DNA from: Caulobacteraceae bacterium UBA3198
GTDB taxonomy: Bacteria; Pseudomonadota; Alphaproteobacteria; Caulobacterales; Caulobacteraceae
Direction: 5' to 3'
Length of the DNA stretch: 64,000 nt
NCBI GenBank assembly: GCA_002363865.1
Contig: DEWY01000013.1
Span: 472,033 to 536,032, forward strand
Shown piece by piece: positions 33,026 through 41,387 of this stretch; the stretch's first letter is position 1, and each line of letters begins with the position of its first letter. The translations under genes were made by a program, and so were the position numbers. The notes below the pieces were generated by a model that saw only the letters and a list, made by a program, of their open reading frames with translations, made no database searches and had not been told where the DNA came from.

Positions 33026-33508
33026 TTAGCGGAAGGTGCGGTGTCGCAGGGGGACGGCGGTCGTGGACTTGGACTCAGACAGGGTCACGATGGAGCGCAC
33101 ATCGACCACGCCAGGCAGCTTCAGGATCGTGGAGAAGATGAAGTCCTGGTACCAGTTCACGTCGGGCGCCAGCACCTTCATCATGCAGTCCATCTCCCCG
33201 AAGACGGCGTAGCATTCCAGGATCTCGGGGATGTCGTGGATGGCTTTGAAGAAGCCTTCGCGCTCCTCGTCGGTCAGGGTGGTCATCTTCACCTGAGCGA
33301 AGACCTGCATCTTGAAGCCCAGCATCTGGCGATCAACGATGGCCACCGTCGCCTTGATGTAGCCTTCGTCCTTCAGGCGCTGAATCCGCCGCCAGCAGGG
33401 GGACTGCGACAGCCCCACGCGCTCGGCCATCTCGGCGGTGGAGAGGGAGGCGTCCTTCTGCATCAGGTCGAGGATCTTGAGGTCGATCGCGTCCAGAGCT
33501 GTCGGCAT
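33026..33508 (-). CDS. Lrp/AsnC family regulator (paralogue 2)
   Basis: A 160-residue Lrp/AsnC regulator, nearly collinear with the one at 27248-27730 and the same length. The helix-turn-helix is residues about 4-52 (KDASLSTAEMAERVGLSQSPCWRRIQRL); the RAM domain follows (FAQVKMTTLTDEEREGFF, FGEMDCMMKVLAPDVNWYQDFIFSTILKLPGVVDVRSIV). Near-identity in the recognition helix (VGLSQSPCWRRIQRL) predicts the same DNA site for both. It lies upstream of the S10 pair on the same strand and is divergent from an aminotransferase gene. Confidence 0.95.
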   Translation of the reverse strand: MPTALDAIDLKILDLMQKDASLSTAEMAERVGLSQSPCWRRIQRLKDEGYIKATVAIVDRQMLGFKMQVFAQVKMTTLTDEEREGFFKAIHDIPEILECYAVFGEMDCMMKVLAPDVNWYQDFIFSTILKLPGVVDVRSIVTLSESKSTTAVPLRHRTFR

Positions 33509-33534
33509 ATCTTATGTCTCCCCCTCCCGCCCCA

Positions 33535-33566
33535 AGCATAGCGGATGCGGAGACAGCCCCTGTCAA
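33535..33566 (-). promoter_or_regulatory. Promoter and operator of Lrp paralogue 2
   Basis: Minus strand: -35 TTGACA (33566-33561), 18-bp spacer, -10 GCTATG (33542-33537). The inverted repeat GCATAGCGGATGC (33536-33548) overlaps the -10, mirroring the promoter of paralogue 1. It lies in the intergenic region shared with the divergent aminotransferase gene. Confidence 0.6.
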
Positions 33567-33669
33567 GGAACACAAAGGCAAGAAAAACCGAGGCCCGTAA
33601 CTAGGATCGGTTCCTGGGCGCCTGTCGCTTCTGGCGGGGCAAGGAGGGGCGGGCCATGGGGAAGAGGCC

Positions 33670-34839
33670 TTGAGTTCAGTGAGTGCGCGTCTGAGTCCGA
33701 CACCCAGCAACGGCTTTCGGTCGGGCTTGGACGGCGGCTACACCGCCTGGGTGCGGGAAGTGCTGCGCGCTGTGGCGACCGAGCCCCGGGCGGCCGTCCT
33801 CTTCGACTCCACGATCAAGGAGCCCACCGATCTGCTGGCGGGCGTCGTGCGCGAGGCTTTCCAGGGCGGCGTGACCGACCGGTTCGAGAGCACCTTCGCC
33901 GGCGGAAACCGCCATGTGGCCGCCGCGGTCGCTAGGCGCTACGGGGTCGAGCCCGAGCAGGTGATCGGCGCCACCGGCGCCACCAGCGCCATGGCGATGG
34001 CCATGGCCGCCTTCGTCGCCCCGGGCGACCATGTGGTCGTCGAGGCGCCGGCCTTCGATCTGCTGCCGGCCCTGGCGCAGGCGGCGCAGGCGAAGATCAC
34101 GCCGCTGCCGCGCCGCGCGCCGGATTTCGCCATCGACCTCGAGGAACTGCGAGCCCTGGTTCGTCCCGAGACCCGGCTGATCCTGCTGACCCAGGTGCAC
34201 AATCCGTCCGGCGCGATCCTGGACCGTGCGACCCTGCGGGCCATCGCCGACATCGCCGCCCAGGTGGGCGCTCGGGTGCTGATCGATGAGGTCTATGCCG
34301 ACTTCGCCGATGTCGGTTCGGCGGTGGGCGTCTCCGACGTCTTCGTCAGCGCGGGCAGCCTGACCAAGGTTCAGGGACTCTTCGCGCTGAAGTGCGGCTG
34401 GGCGGTCGCGTCCAAGGCCAATATCGCCGCCATACAGGCCGCCAACCCGCAGGGTGATCTCGGGGTCTCCAAGCTTGCCCACGCCATCGGGGCCCTGGTG
34501 CTGGAGGACATGGCGCCCTTCGACGCCCATTGGCGCGGGGTGCTGGCGGCGGCGCGGCCGGTGCTCCTCGGACATGCGGCGCGTATGGCCGCCGACGGAC
34601 TGATCCTTGGCGAGCCGCCAGCCTTTGGCTGCATGTACTTTCCCAAGGTGGTCGGTGTGTCGGACACCTTGGAACTGGCCTCCTGGCTGTGGGCGGCCGA
34701 ACAGATTGTCGTCGCGCCTGGAGACTTTTTCGGTCAGCCCGGCCACATCCGCATCGGCTTCGGCGGCGAAGCTGCAGCTCTGGATGAGGGTCTTGCCCGC
34801 TTGCACGCCGCGCTTCTGCGCCGCCGGGGGCAGGCCTGA
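33670..34839 (+). CDS. PLP-dependent aminotransferase, class I/II fold
   Basis: A 389-residue class I/II aminotransferase, probably cytoplasmic. Motifs: NRHVAAAVARRYGVEPEQVIGATGATSAM, VHNPSGAILD (Asn of the NPSG turn), LIDEVYADF (Asp) and SAGSLTKVQGLFALKCGW (Schiff-base Lys in SLTK). HIRIGFGG near the C-terminus carries the carboxylate-binding Arg. The amino-acid substrate is unknown. It starts at TTG 33670 after an aagagg site (GTG at 33679 possible). It is divergent from Lrp paralogue 2, which probably controls it. Confidence 0.9.
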   Translation: MSSVSARLSPTPSNGFRSGLDGGYTAWVREVLRAVATEPRAAVLFDSTIKEPTDLLAGVVREAFQGGVTDRFESTFAGGNRHVAAAVARRYGVEPEQVIGATGATSAMAMAMAAFVAPGDHVVVEAPAFDLLPALAQAAQAKITPLPRRAPDFAIDLEELRALVRPETRLILLTQVHNPSGAILDRATLRAIADIAAQVGARVLIDEVYADFADVGSAVGVSDVFVSAGSLTKVQGLFALKCGWAVASKANIAAIQAANPQGDLGVSKLAHAIGALVLEDMAPFDAHWRGVLAAARPVLLGHAARMAADGLILGEPPAFGCMYFPKVVGVSDTLELASWLWAAEQIVVAPGDFFGQPGHIRIGFGGEAAALDEGLARLHAALLRRRGQA

Positions 34840-34930
34840 GCATGGACCCGGCCCGCGGCCTCACCCGTAGATGCGACAGTCAGCCTCGGCGCCCGCGTCG
34901 CATTGGACATGCGATGGGGCTTCGGAGCCT

Positions 34931-34945
34931 GCATAAACGATTTGC
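34931..34945. promoter_or_regulatory. Candidate Lrp-type site upstream of the TonB receptor operon
   Basis: gcataaacgatttgc lies in the 283-bp gap before the TonB-dependent receptor gene. It matches the forward-strand site ggataaactattcgc (27225) at 12 of 15 positions. The rest of the gap holds an AT-rich patch (34965-35010) and no gene. The match is imperfect, so this is a suggestion. Confidence 0.4.
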
Positions 34946-35122
34946 GACATGCCGGTGACGCTCGGCCATTCGAAAAGAAAAACCACGGGTGGCTGACTAG
35001 TCTGAAATTCACTGCCATCGCGGGCTTCGGACCTGGACGAGCGCACCTGCCCACAGACGGCGGGGCGCGCAGGTGTTGAGGCGCTTGGGACTTGGGGGCC
35101 GCTTCGGCCAATGGGGGATGTT

Positions 35123-38068
35123 ATGAACGATCAATCGATCCGGCGGCGACTGCTCGCCACCACCATGCTCGGCGCAGCCATGGCTGCAGCGCTCTCGGCC
35201 GCGCCGGCCGTCGCTCAGACAAGCGACGCCGCCGAGCTGCAGGAGATCATCGTCACCGGCTCGCGGATCCGCCGGGTCGAGGTGGACACCGCAGCGCCGG
35301 TCCTGTCCGTCGATCAGCAGTCCTTCACCGACCGCGGCGTGGTGCAGGTCGGCGATCTGATGAACCAGATCAGCTCCAACATCCCCAACTATCCGATCGC
35401 CGCCGGCTCCGGCAGCGCGGCGGGCGCCGGCCAGCAGTTCCCCAACCTCTTCGGCCTGGGCGCCGGGCGCACGCTCACCCTGGTCAATGGTCGGCGTTTC
35501 GTGGCCTCGTCCAATGGTCTGGCCGGCTCGTCGGTGGACACCAACATGATCCCGCTGGGTCTTCTGGACCGGGTCGAGGTGGTGCAGGGCGGCGGCGCGG
35601 CCGTCTATGGCTCCGACGCCATCGCCGGCGTGATCAACTATGTGCTGAAGACAAATTTCGAAGGCGTCGAACTGGACGCTCAGACCGGGATTTCCTCGCG
35701 CAGCGACTATCCGGTCCACGCCCTGCGCGGGACCTTCGGCAAGAACTTCATGGACGACCGGGGCAATGTGGCCCTGAACCTGGAATGGTCGCAGAACGAC
35801 TCCCTGCTCGACTATGACCGGCCGCGGAGCAATCTCGGCCGCATCACCGTGCCCAACTCGGCCAACACCTCGAGCACCGACGGCATCCCCTCGGTGAAGG
35901 AAATCTTCGACGCCCGGTTTTGGGAGTTCAACCCCCAGGGCGTTATCTTCACCACACCTGCGCCAGTGCCGATGTTCCTGCTCGGCCAGCAGTTCACCTC
36001 GGCCGGCGGGATCGCGGCCTATAACCCCGGCTCGATCCAGGGCGTGCCCTTCGCCAGCGGCGGAGACGGCCTGACCTATCGCGAGCTGGCCGCCCTGCGT
36101 ACCGGGGTGGAGCGGTTCAGCGCCAACGCCATTGGCCATTTCGACCTGACCGACCGGGTCCGTCTGACCGGCGAGCTGCTCTATGGCCGCACCGAAGGCA
36201 CCGACCCCTATGCGGCCCAGGCGAGCAACACCGTGCTCAACAACGCCGCCTCCGGCTCCGGCGTCATCGCGTTCACCCGCAACAACGCCTTCCTGACCCC
36301 GGCCACAGTGGCCCAGCTCACCGCCCTGCGCCCGGCCTTCGGGGGCGGCGCGCCGCTCTTCCTGTCCAAGTGGTTCGATGATCTGCTGCCGACCCGGGAA
36401 GGCAATCAGGTCACCGAGAGCTACCGGGTCCTGGCCGGGCTGGAAGGCGATTTCGATTTCGCCGAGCGGAACTTCTACTGGAGCGCCACGGTCAGCCGCG
36501 GCGTGACTGATGGCCGGCAGGAAGCCTGGGGCGTCGACACCGCCCGCTTTAACAATGCGGTCAACGCTGTGCGCAACGGGGCAGGGACCATCGTCTGCGC
36601 CATCAACGCCGACGCCAGCACGGCCAATGACGACGCCGCCTGCGCGCCGATCAATCCGTTCGGAAACGGCAATGTCTCGCCCGAGGCGCGGGCCTACGCC
36701 ACGGTCCAGACCGGTCAGGAATTCTACAACGTCCAGGACAACTTCCTGGCCACCCTGGGCGGCGACCTCTTCGACCTGCCCGCTGGCCCCGCCAAGTTCT
36801 CCCTGGCCTATGAGTACCGTCGCGAAAGCGCCAAGTTCGTGCCGCTGGAGGCCTCCCAGCGGGGCCTGACCGGCTCGCGGGTGCCGACCGTGGCGACCCG
36901 GGGCGAATACGACACCAACGAATACTCGGCCGAGCTTCTGATCCCGATCATCGGCGGGGACGTGACGCTGCCCTTCGCCCAGGCGGTGGACTTCGAAGGC
37001 GCCTTCCGGCGGGTGAAGAACTCCCTGGCCGGCAGTGAGGATGTCTGGGGCGCAGGTCTGCGCTGGGAGGTCTTCGAGGGCCTGACCCTGCGTGGATCGC
37101 GCAGCCGCAACTTCCGCGCGCCCACCCTGGAACAGCTGCTGGCCCCGTCGCGCACCGCCCTGGCCAGCGTCGGCCAGGACCCCTGCGACGCCGACCGCAT
37201 TAGCGGCGGTCCGGCGCCGGCCACCCGCCTGGCCAACTGCCAGGCCCTGTTCGCCGCCAATCCGAGCTATGGCCCCTTGTCGACCTTCCAGAACCCGGCG
37301 GAGAACTTCGCCGCGGCCCTGGTGACCACCGGCGGCAATGCGGACCTGCGCAACGAGATCTCCGACACCATCACCTATGGCCTGATCTTCCAGCCGACCT
37401 TTGCGCCAGGCCTGACTCTGGTGGTGGACCGGATCGAGGTGGATCTGACCGACGGTCTGTCGCCGTTCACGCCGCAGAACTTCATGGAGACCTGCTACGA
37501 CTCCAGCCCGCAGCCGGCTGACATCTGCAGCCGCTTCACCCGCGACGCCACCGGCGCCACGGCGACGGCCCAGACGACGACCTTCAACGCCGGTGAGGTC
37601 ACCTATCGCGGCGAGACCTACTTCGCCGGCTACACCTTCTCGCCAGGCCGATTCTTCGGCGACGCCGACTGGGGGACCCTCGACCTGTCCATCGAGGCCA
37701 CCCACACCGCTAAGCTGGAGACCTCAGTCACCGGTTTCGACCTCACCCGCTCGGATGGCACGGTGGCCATCCCCGACTGGACCACGCGGTTTGACGCCCG
37801 CCATGTCCGCGGGCCGGTCCGGCTGACCTACTCGATGATCTACCTGCCCGAGGTGAAGGCCACGCCGACAGCGACCATCGAAAACAACCCCAACCCGATC
37901 ATCGAGCGCAACATCCGTCACAGCGTCTCGGGGCAGTACGACTTCGGCAACTACACGGTGCGCGCCGGCGTCATAAACCTGACCGACGAAGAGCCGTCCT
38001 ATCCGACCCGCAACCATGGCGACATCCTTGGCCGCCAGTACTATGTCGGCCTGAATGCCCGCTTCTAG
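35123..38068 (+). CDS. TonB-dependent receptor
   Basis: A 981-residue outer-membrane receptor. Signal peptide residues 1-33 (ending PAVAQT); TonB box-like LQEIIVTGSRIRR near 38-50; plug domain about 50-165 (RTLTLVNGRRFV, VEVVQGGGAAVYGSDAIAGVINYVLK); beta barrel to the C-terminal Phe (YYVGLNARF). The large size and the VNGRR plug resemble oligopeptide or carbohydrate receptors of Caulobacterales. The ATG at 35123 follows GGGGG. First gene of a probable operon with OCD, APC, OCD, M61 and YceI genes; the substrate is inferred to be a peptide or amino-acid derivative. Confidence 0.95.
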   Translation: MNDQSIRRRLLATTMLGAAMAAALSAAPAVAQTSDAAELQEIIVTGSRIRRVEVDTAAPVLSVDQQSFTDRGVVQVGDLMNQISSNIPNYPIAAGSGSAAGAGQQFPNLFGLGAGRTLTLVNGRRFVASSNGLAGSSVDTNMIPLGLLDRVEVVQGGGAAVYGSDAIAGVINYVLKTNFEGVELDAQTGISSRSDYPVHALRGTFGKNFMDDRGNVALNLEWSQNDSLLDYDRPRSNLGRITVPNSANTSSTDGIPSVKEIFDARFWEFNPQGVIFTTPAPVPMFLLGQQFTSAGGIAAYNPGSIQGVPFASGGDGLTYRELAALRTGVERFSANAIGHFDLTDRVRLTGELLYGRTEGTDPYAAQASNTVLNNAASGSGVIAFTRNNAFLTPATVAQLTALRPAFGGGAPLFLSKWFDDLLPTREGNQVTESYRVLAGLEGDFDFAERNFYWSATVSRGVTDGRQEAWGVDTARFNNAVNAVRNGAGTIVCAINADASTANDDAACAPINPFGNGNVSPEARAYATVQTGQEFYNVQDNFLATLGGDLFDLPAGPAKFSLAYEYRRESAKFVPLEASQRGLTGSRVPTVATRGEYDTNEYSAELLIPIIGGDVTLPFAQAVDFEGAFRRVKNSLAGSEDVWGAGLRWEVFEGLTLRGSRSRNFRAPTLEQLLAPSRTALASVGQDPCDADRISGGPAPATRLANCQALFAANPSYGPLSTFQNPAENFAAALVTTGGNADLRNEISDTITYGLIFQPTFAPGLTLVVDRIEVDLTDGLSPFTPQNFMETCYDSSPQPADICSRFTRDATGATATAQTTTFNAGEVTYRGETYFAGYTFSPGRFFGDADWGTLDLSIEATHTAKLETSVTGFDLTRSDGTVAIPDWTTRFDARHVRGPVRLTYSMIYLPEVKATPTATIENNPNPIIERNIRHSVSGQYDFGNYTVRAGVINLTDEEPSYPTRNHGDILGRQYYVGLNARF

Positions 38069-38176
38069 GGCCAGACGGAAAACGCCAGGCCCGCTTGGTT
38101 CTGGCGTCCCTGCGGGGGCGGCGCGGTGACCCCACCATCGCCCGCCCCCGTCTCCATCTTCAGGGAGGCTCGCCGC

Positions 38177-39115
38177 ATGGCCGCGCAGGCCGCCGATCCC
38201 ATCGTCATCGACGCCGCCGGCGTGCGCGATCGCCTGACCTACGCCGCCGCCATCCCGGTGGTCCGCGAGGCGATGATCGCACTCTCCGACGGCCGCGTGC
38301 GCCAGCACCTGCGCAGCTTCATTGGCCTGGGCGAGGGACGCACCTTCGCCATCATGCCCGCGGCCCTGTCGGCGGACGGCGTCTTCGGCGCCAAGCTGGT
38401 CAGCGTCTTCCACGACGGGAAGGGCCGCAAAGCCCATGAGGGGCTGGTGGTGATCTTCGACGGGGCCACCGGTGCGCCCGTCTGTCTGGCCGACGCTGCC
38501 GAGGTCACCGCGATCCGAACCGCCGCAGCCAGCGCCGTGGCCACCGAGGCCCTGGCGGCGCCCGGCGCCCGCAGCCTGGCGATCCTGGGTCTCGGCAAGC
38601 AGGCCCTGGCCCACCTCGAGGCCCTGCGCCTGGTCCGGCCCCTGGAGGACATCCGGGTCTGGGGTCGGGACTTCGGTCGCGCCCAGGTCTTCGCCGAACA
38701 CCACGGTCTGCGCGCCTGTGAGACCGTCGCTGAGGCGGTCGATGGAGCGGAGATCATCTGCACCGTCACCGGCGCGGTTGATCCGATCCTGGAAGGCCGC
38801 CTGGTCTCGCCCGGCGCCCACGTCAACGCCGTCGGCTCCAGCGGCCCGGGTCAGGCGGAGATCGACACAGACCTGGTGTCCCGGTCCCGCTTCATCGTCG
38901 ATCATCGCGAGCATGTGCTGGCCCACGGGGGCGAGTTCCTGCGCTCGGGCCTGCCGACCGACCATATCGCCGCCGAAATCGGCGAGGTGCTGGCCGGTGC
39001 GAAACCGGGCCGCACCGCCGTCGATCAGATCACCGTCTACAAGTCCCTGGGGCATGCGGCCCAGGATCTGGCGGTCACAGACTGGCTCCATCGCCAGAAG
39101 GACAAGCGATCATGA
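38177..39115 (+). CDS. Ornithine cyclodeaminase/mu-crystallin family protein (1)
   Basis: A 312-residue OCD/mu-crystallin protein. Typical elements: FGAKLVSVFHDG (substrate Lys), TAIRTAAASAVATEAL, an NAD-binding ILGLGKQALAHL with following acid, AHVNAVGSSGPGQAEIDTDLV (Asp). Family activities include ornithine cyclodeamination, alanine dehydrogenation and reduction of cyclic ketimines such as pyrroline-2-carboxylate. The reaction here is undetermined. ATG at 38177 is preceded by AGGGAGG at eight bases (the frame opens at 38126). Its stop overlaps the permease ATG. Confidence 0.92.
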   Translation: MAAQAADPIVIDAAGVRDRLTYAAAIPVVREAMIALSDGRVRQHLRSFIGLGEGRTFAIMPAALSADGVFGAKLVSVFHDGKGRKAHEGLVVIFDGATGAPVCLADAAEVTAIRTAAASAVATEALAAPGARSLAILGLGKQALAHLEALRLVRPLEDIRVWGRDFGRAQVFAEHHGLRACETVAEAVDGAEIICTVTGAVDPILEGRLVSPGAHVNAVGSSGPGQAEIDTDLVSRSRFIVDHREHVLAHGGEFLRSGLPTDHIAAEIGEVLAGAKPGRTAVDQITVYKSLGHAAQDLAVTDWLHRQKDKRS

Positions 39116-40437
39116 GCGAGCCTGCGCCGTCTGCGGCCGACACCACAGGCCTGTTGCACCGGGGCGTCGACCTCTGGGCGGTGATTTCGCTTGGCCTTGG
39201 GACGGCGGTCGGGGTGGCGATCTTCTCGGTGATCGCGCCGGCCACGGCGCTCGCCGGACCCGGCATGCTGCTGGCGGTGCTGATCGCCGCCGTGCCGATG
39301 TTCGTGATTGCGGTGACCTACGCCTTCATGGGCTCGGCCCTGCCGACCTCGGGCGCCTCCTTCGAGTGGTCCCGGCGGTTTGTCAGCCCGTTCCTCGGCT
39401 TCATGATCGCCTGGCTGCGGATCGTCTCCAACCTGGGCGCCATCCTGGTCCTGGCTCTGGTGCTGGTCCGCTATCTGAACATGGTGGTCCCACTGCCCAC
39501 CAAGCCGGCCATGTTCGGAATCTTCCTGCTCTTCTGGGGGGTGAACATGGTGGGCGTCGGGCTGGCCGGGCGCCTGCAGGTGCTGATGATCGCCGCCATG
39601 ATCGGCCTCTTTCTCCTCTTCGCCGCCTGGGGCGCGCCGACGATCACGCCGCAAGCCTATGCACCGCTCCTGCCCCAGGGCTGGGCCGGCGTGTTCGCCG
39701 CCATCCCCCTGCTGATCGGCCTGTTCTTCGGCATCGAATCCTCCACCGAGATCGGCGATGAGGTGAAAAACCCCCGCCGGACCATCCCTCTGGGCCTGGC
39801 CCTGTCGATCCTGGCGGCGGTGGCCCTCTATCTGATGGTCGGCGGGGTCACCATGGGCGTCCTCGGCGCCGATGCGCTGGGGGCGAGCGAAACGCCGCTG
39901 CTGGACGCCGCGGAGGTCTTCATGGGGCCGCTCGCCAAGCCGCTGATCGTCACGGCCGCCGTGGTGGCCATCGGCACCTCGATCAACTCCCTCTATCTGG
40001 GCTTTTCCCGGAACCTCTTCGCCATGGCCCGGGCCGGCATGCTGCCGGCCGCCATGATGAAGGTGCATCCGCGCACCGGCGCGCCCTATGTGGCGCTCAG
40101 CGCCATCCTGGCCGGCGCGACCCTGGGTCTGGCCGCGCCAATGAACCTGACCGCGCTCTTCCTGGCGGTGAACATCCCGACGCTGATCAAGTACGCCGGG
40201 GTCAACTTCGCAGCCGCCGTGGTGGTGCGCCGGCATCCGGAGATCTACGCGGCGGCCACCTTCCGCCTGTCGAAGCCCGCCACCCTGTTCTGGGCCTATG
40301 CCGGGACCGTCATGGCCGTGATCGTCGCCCTGCTGGGCCTGGGCGCCGACTGGACGCCCTATGTGGCCCTGGGGGTCTGGGCCCTGCTCGGGACCGGCTA
40401 CTACCTGGCCTTCGTCCGCAAGCGCGAGGCGGTCTGA
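39112..40437 (+). CDS. APC-superfamily amino-acid permease
   Basis: A 441-residue inner-membrane permease with about 12 hydrophobic segments. Helix 1 carries the APC signature LGLGTAVGVAIFSVIAPATALAGPG; GIESSTEIGDEVKNPRRTIPLGL (residues about 204-226) is the typical amino-acid permease loop. It probably imports the amino acid or dipeptide released outside. It overlaps by 4 bp with the OCD gene upstream and by 1 bp (TGATG) with the second OCD gene downstream, so the three should be made in fixed ratio. Confidence 0.93.
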   Translation: MSEPAPSAADTTGLLHRGVDLWAVISLGLGTAVGVAIFSVIAPATALAGPGMLLAVLIAAVPMFVIAVTYAFMGSALPTSGASFEWSRRFVSPFLGFMIAWLRIVSNLGAILVLALVLVRYLNMVVPLPTKPAMFGIFLLFWGVNMVGVGLAGRLQVLMIAAMIGLFLLFAAWGAPTITPQAYAPLLPQGWAGVFAAIPLLIGLFFGIESSTEIGDEVKNPRRTIPLGLALSILAAVALYLMVGGVTMGVLGADALGASETPLLDAAEVFMGPLAKPLIVTAAVVAIGTSINSLYLGFSRNLFAMARAGMLPAAMMKVHPRTGAPYVALSAILAGATLGLAAPMNLTALFLAVNIPTLIKYAGVNFAAAVVVRRHPEIYAAATFRLSKPATLFWAYAGTVMAVIVALLGLGADWTPYVALGVWALLGTGYYLAFVRKREAV

Positions 40438-41387
40438 TGCGGGTCATCGGCCAGGACGAGGTCCGCGCGCGCCTGACCTATGAGGTCTGCATCCCCATCG
40501 TGCGGCAGGCCATGATCGCGCTCTCCAGGGGCGAGACCCGCCAGCTGCTGCGCAGCATCATTCCCCTGGACCAGGGCCGCATGTTCGGGGTCATGCCCGG
40601 CGCCCTGGGGGAGCGGGCCTGCTTCGGCGCCAAGCTGGTCAGCGTGTTTCCGGAGAACTTCGCCCTGGGCCGCCAGTCCCACCAGGGCGTCGTAGTGCTG
40701 TTTGACGGGGAGAGCGGGGCGCCCATCTGCGTGGCCCATGCCGGCGAGATCACCGCCATCCGCACCGCCGCGGCCAGTGCGGCGGCCACCGACGCCCTGG
40801 CCAGGCCCGAGGCTCACCGGTTGGCCCTGCTGGGCTACGGCGAGCAGGCCAGGACTCATCTGCGGGCCATATCCCAGGTCCGCGCCCTGAGCGAGGTCCG
40901 GGTCTGGGGGCGGGATTTCGGCCGGGCGCAGGCCTTCGCCGCAGAGATGTCCGCCGAGACCGGCCTGGCTGTGCGCGCGCTCGCCGGGGGGCGGGCGGCG
41001 GTGGAGGGCGCCGACATCATCTGCACCCTCACCAGCTCCAGGACGCCCGTCCTGCACGGCGACTGGGTCAGCGCGGGCGCCCATATCAATCTGGTGGGAT
41101 CGAGCTATGCCGGACCGGTCGAGGTCGATCACGACCTGATCCTGCGCGCCCGCCTGATCGCCGACAGCCGTGAAGGCGTCCTGGCCCAGGGGGCCGAGGT
41201 CCTGGCCGCCAAGGCTGCGGGCCTGATCGATGACGGTCACGTCGTCGGCGAAATCGGCCAGGTGTTCGACGGCGCCCTGGAGGGCCGCCAGTCCTCCGAC
41301 CAGATCACCGCCTACAAGTCCCTGGGACACATTGTGCAGGACCTGGCCAGCGCCCAGGCCCTGATGGAGCGCCAGAGTTTCCGATGA
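40437..41387 (+). CDS. Ornithine cyclodeaminase/mu-crystallin family protein (2)
   Basis: A 316-residue second OCD-family protein, similar to the first one: FGAKLVSVFPEN, TAIRTAAASAAATDALA, NAD motif LLGYGEQARTHL, AHINLVGSSYAGPVEVDHDLI. The nucleotide site differs (GYGEQ instead of GLGKQ) and the active-site neighbourhood is diverged, so the two may act on different substrates or as a hetero-oligomer. It starts one base inside the permease stop and overlaps the next gene by 4 bp (ATGA). Confidence 0.92.
   Translation: MRVIGQDEVRARLTYEVCIPIVRQAMIALSRGETRQLLRSIIPLDQGRMFGVMPGALGERACFGAKLVSVFPENFALGRQSHQGVVVLFDGESGAPICVAHAGEITAIRTAAASAAATDALARPEAHRLALLGYGEQARTHLRAISQVRALSEVRVWGRDFGRAQAFAAEMSAETGLAVRALAGGRAAVEGADIICTLTSSRTPVLHGDWVSAGAHINLVGSSYAGPVEVDHDLILRARLIADSREGVLAQGAEVLAAKAAGLIDDGHVVGEIGQVFDGALEGRQSSDQITAYKSLGHIVQDLASAQALMERQSFR

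Noticed and set aside
35009..37705. A very long minus-strand open frame (about 898 codons) opposite the TonB receptor
   Set aside because: It has low-complexity, Gly/Arg/Gln-rich composition with no domain signature, no ribosome site, and mirrors the codon bias of the receptor gene. It is an antisense shadow in GC-rich DNA.
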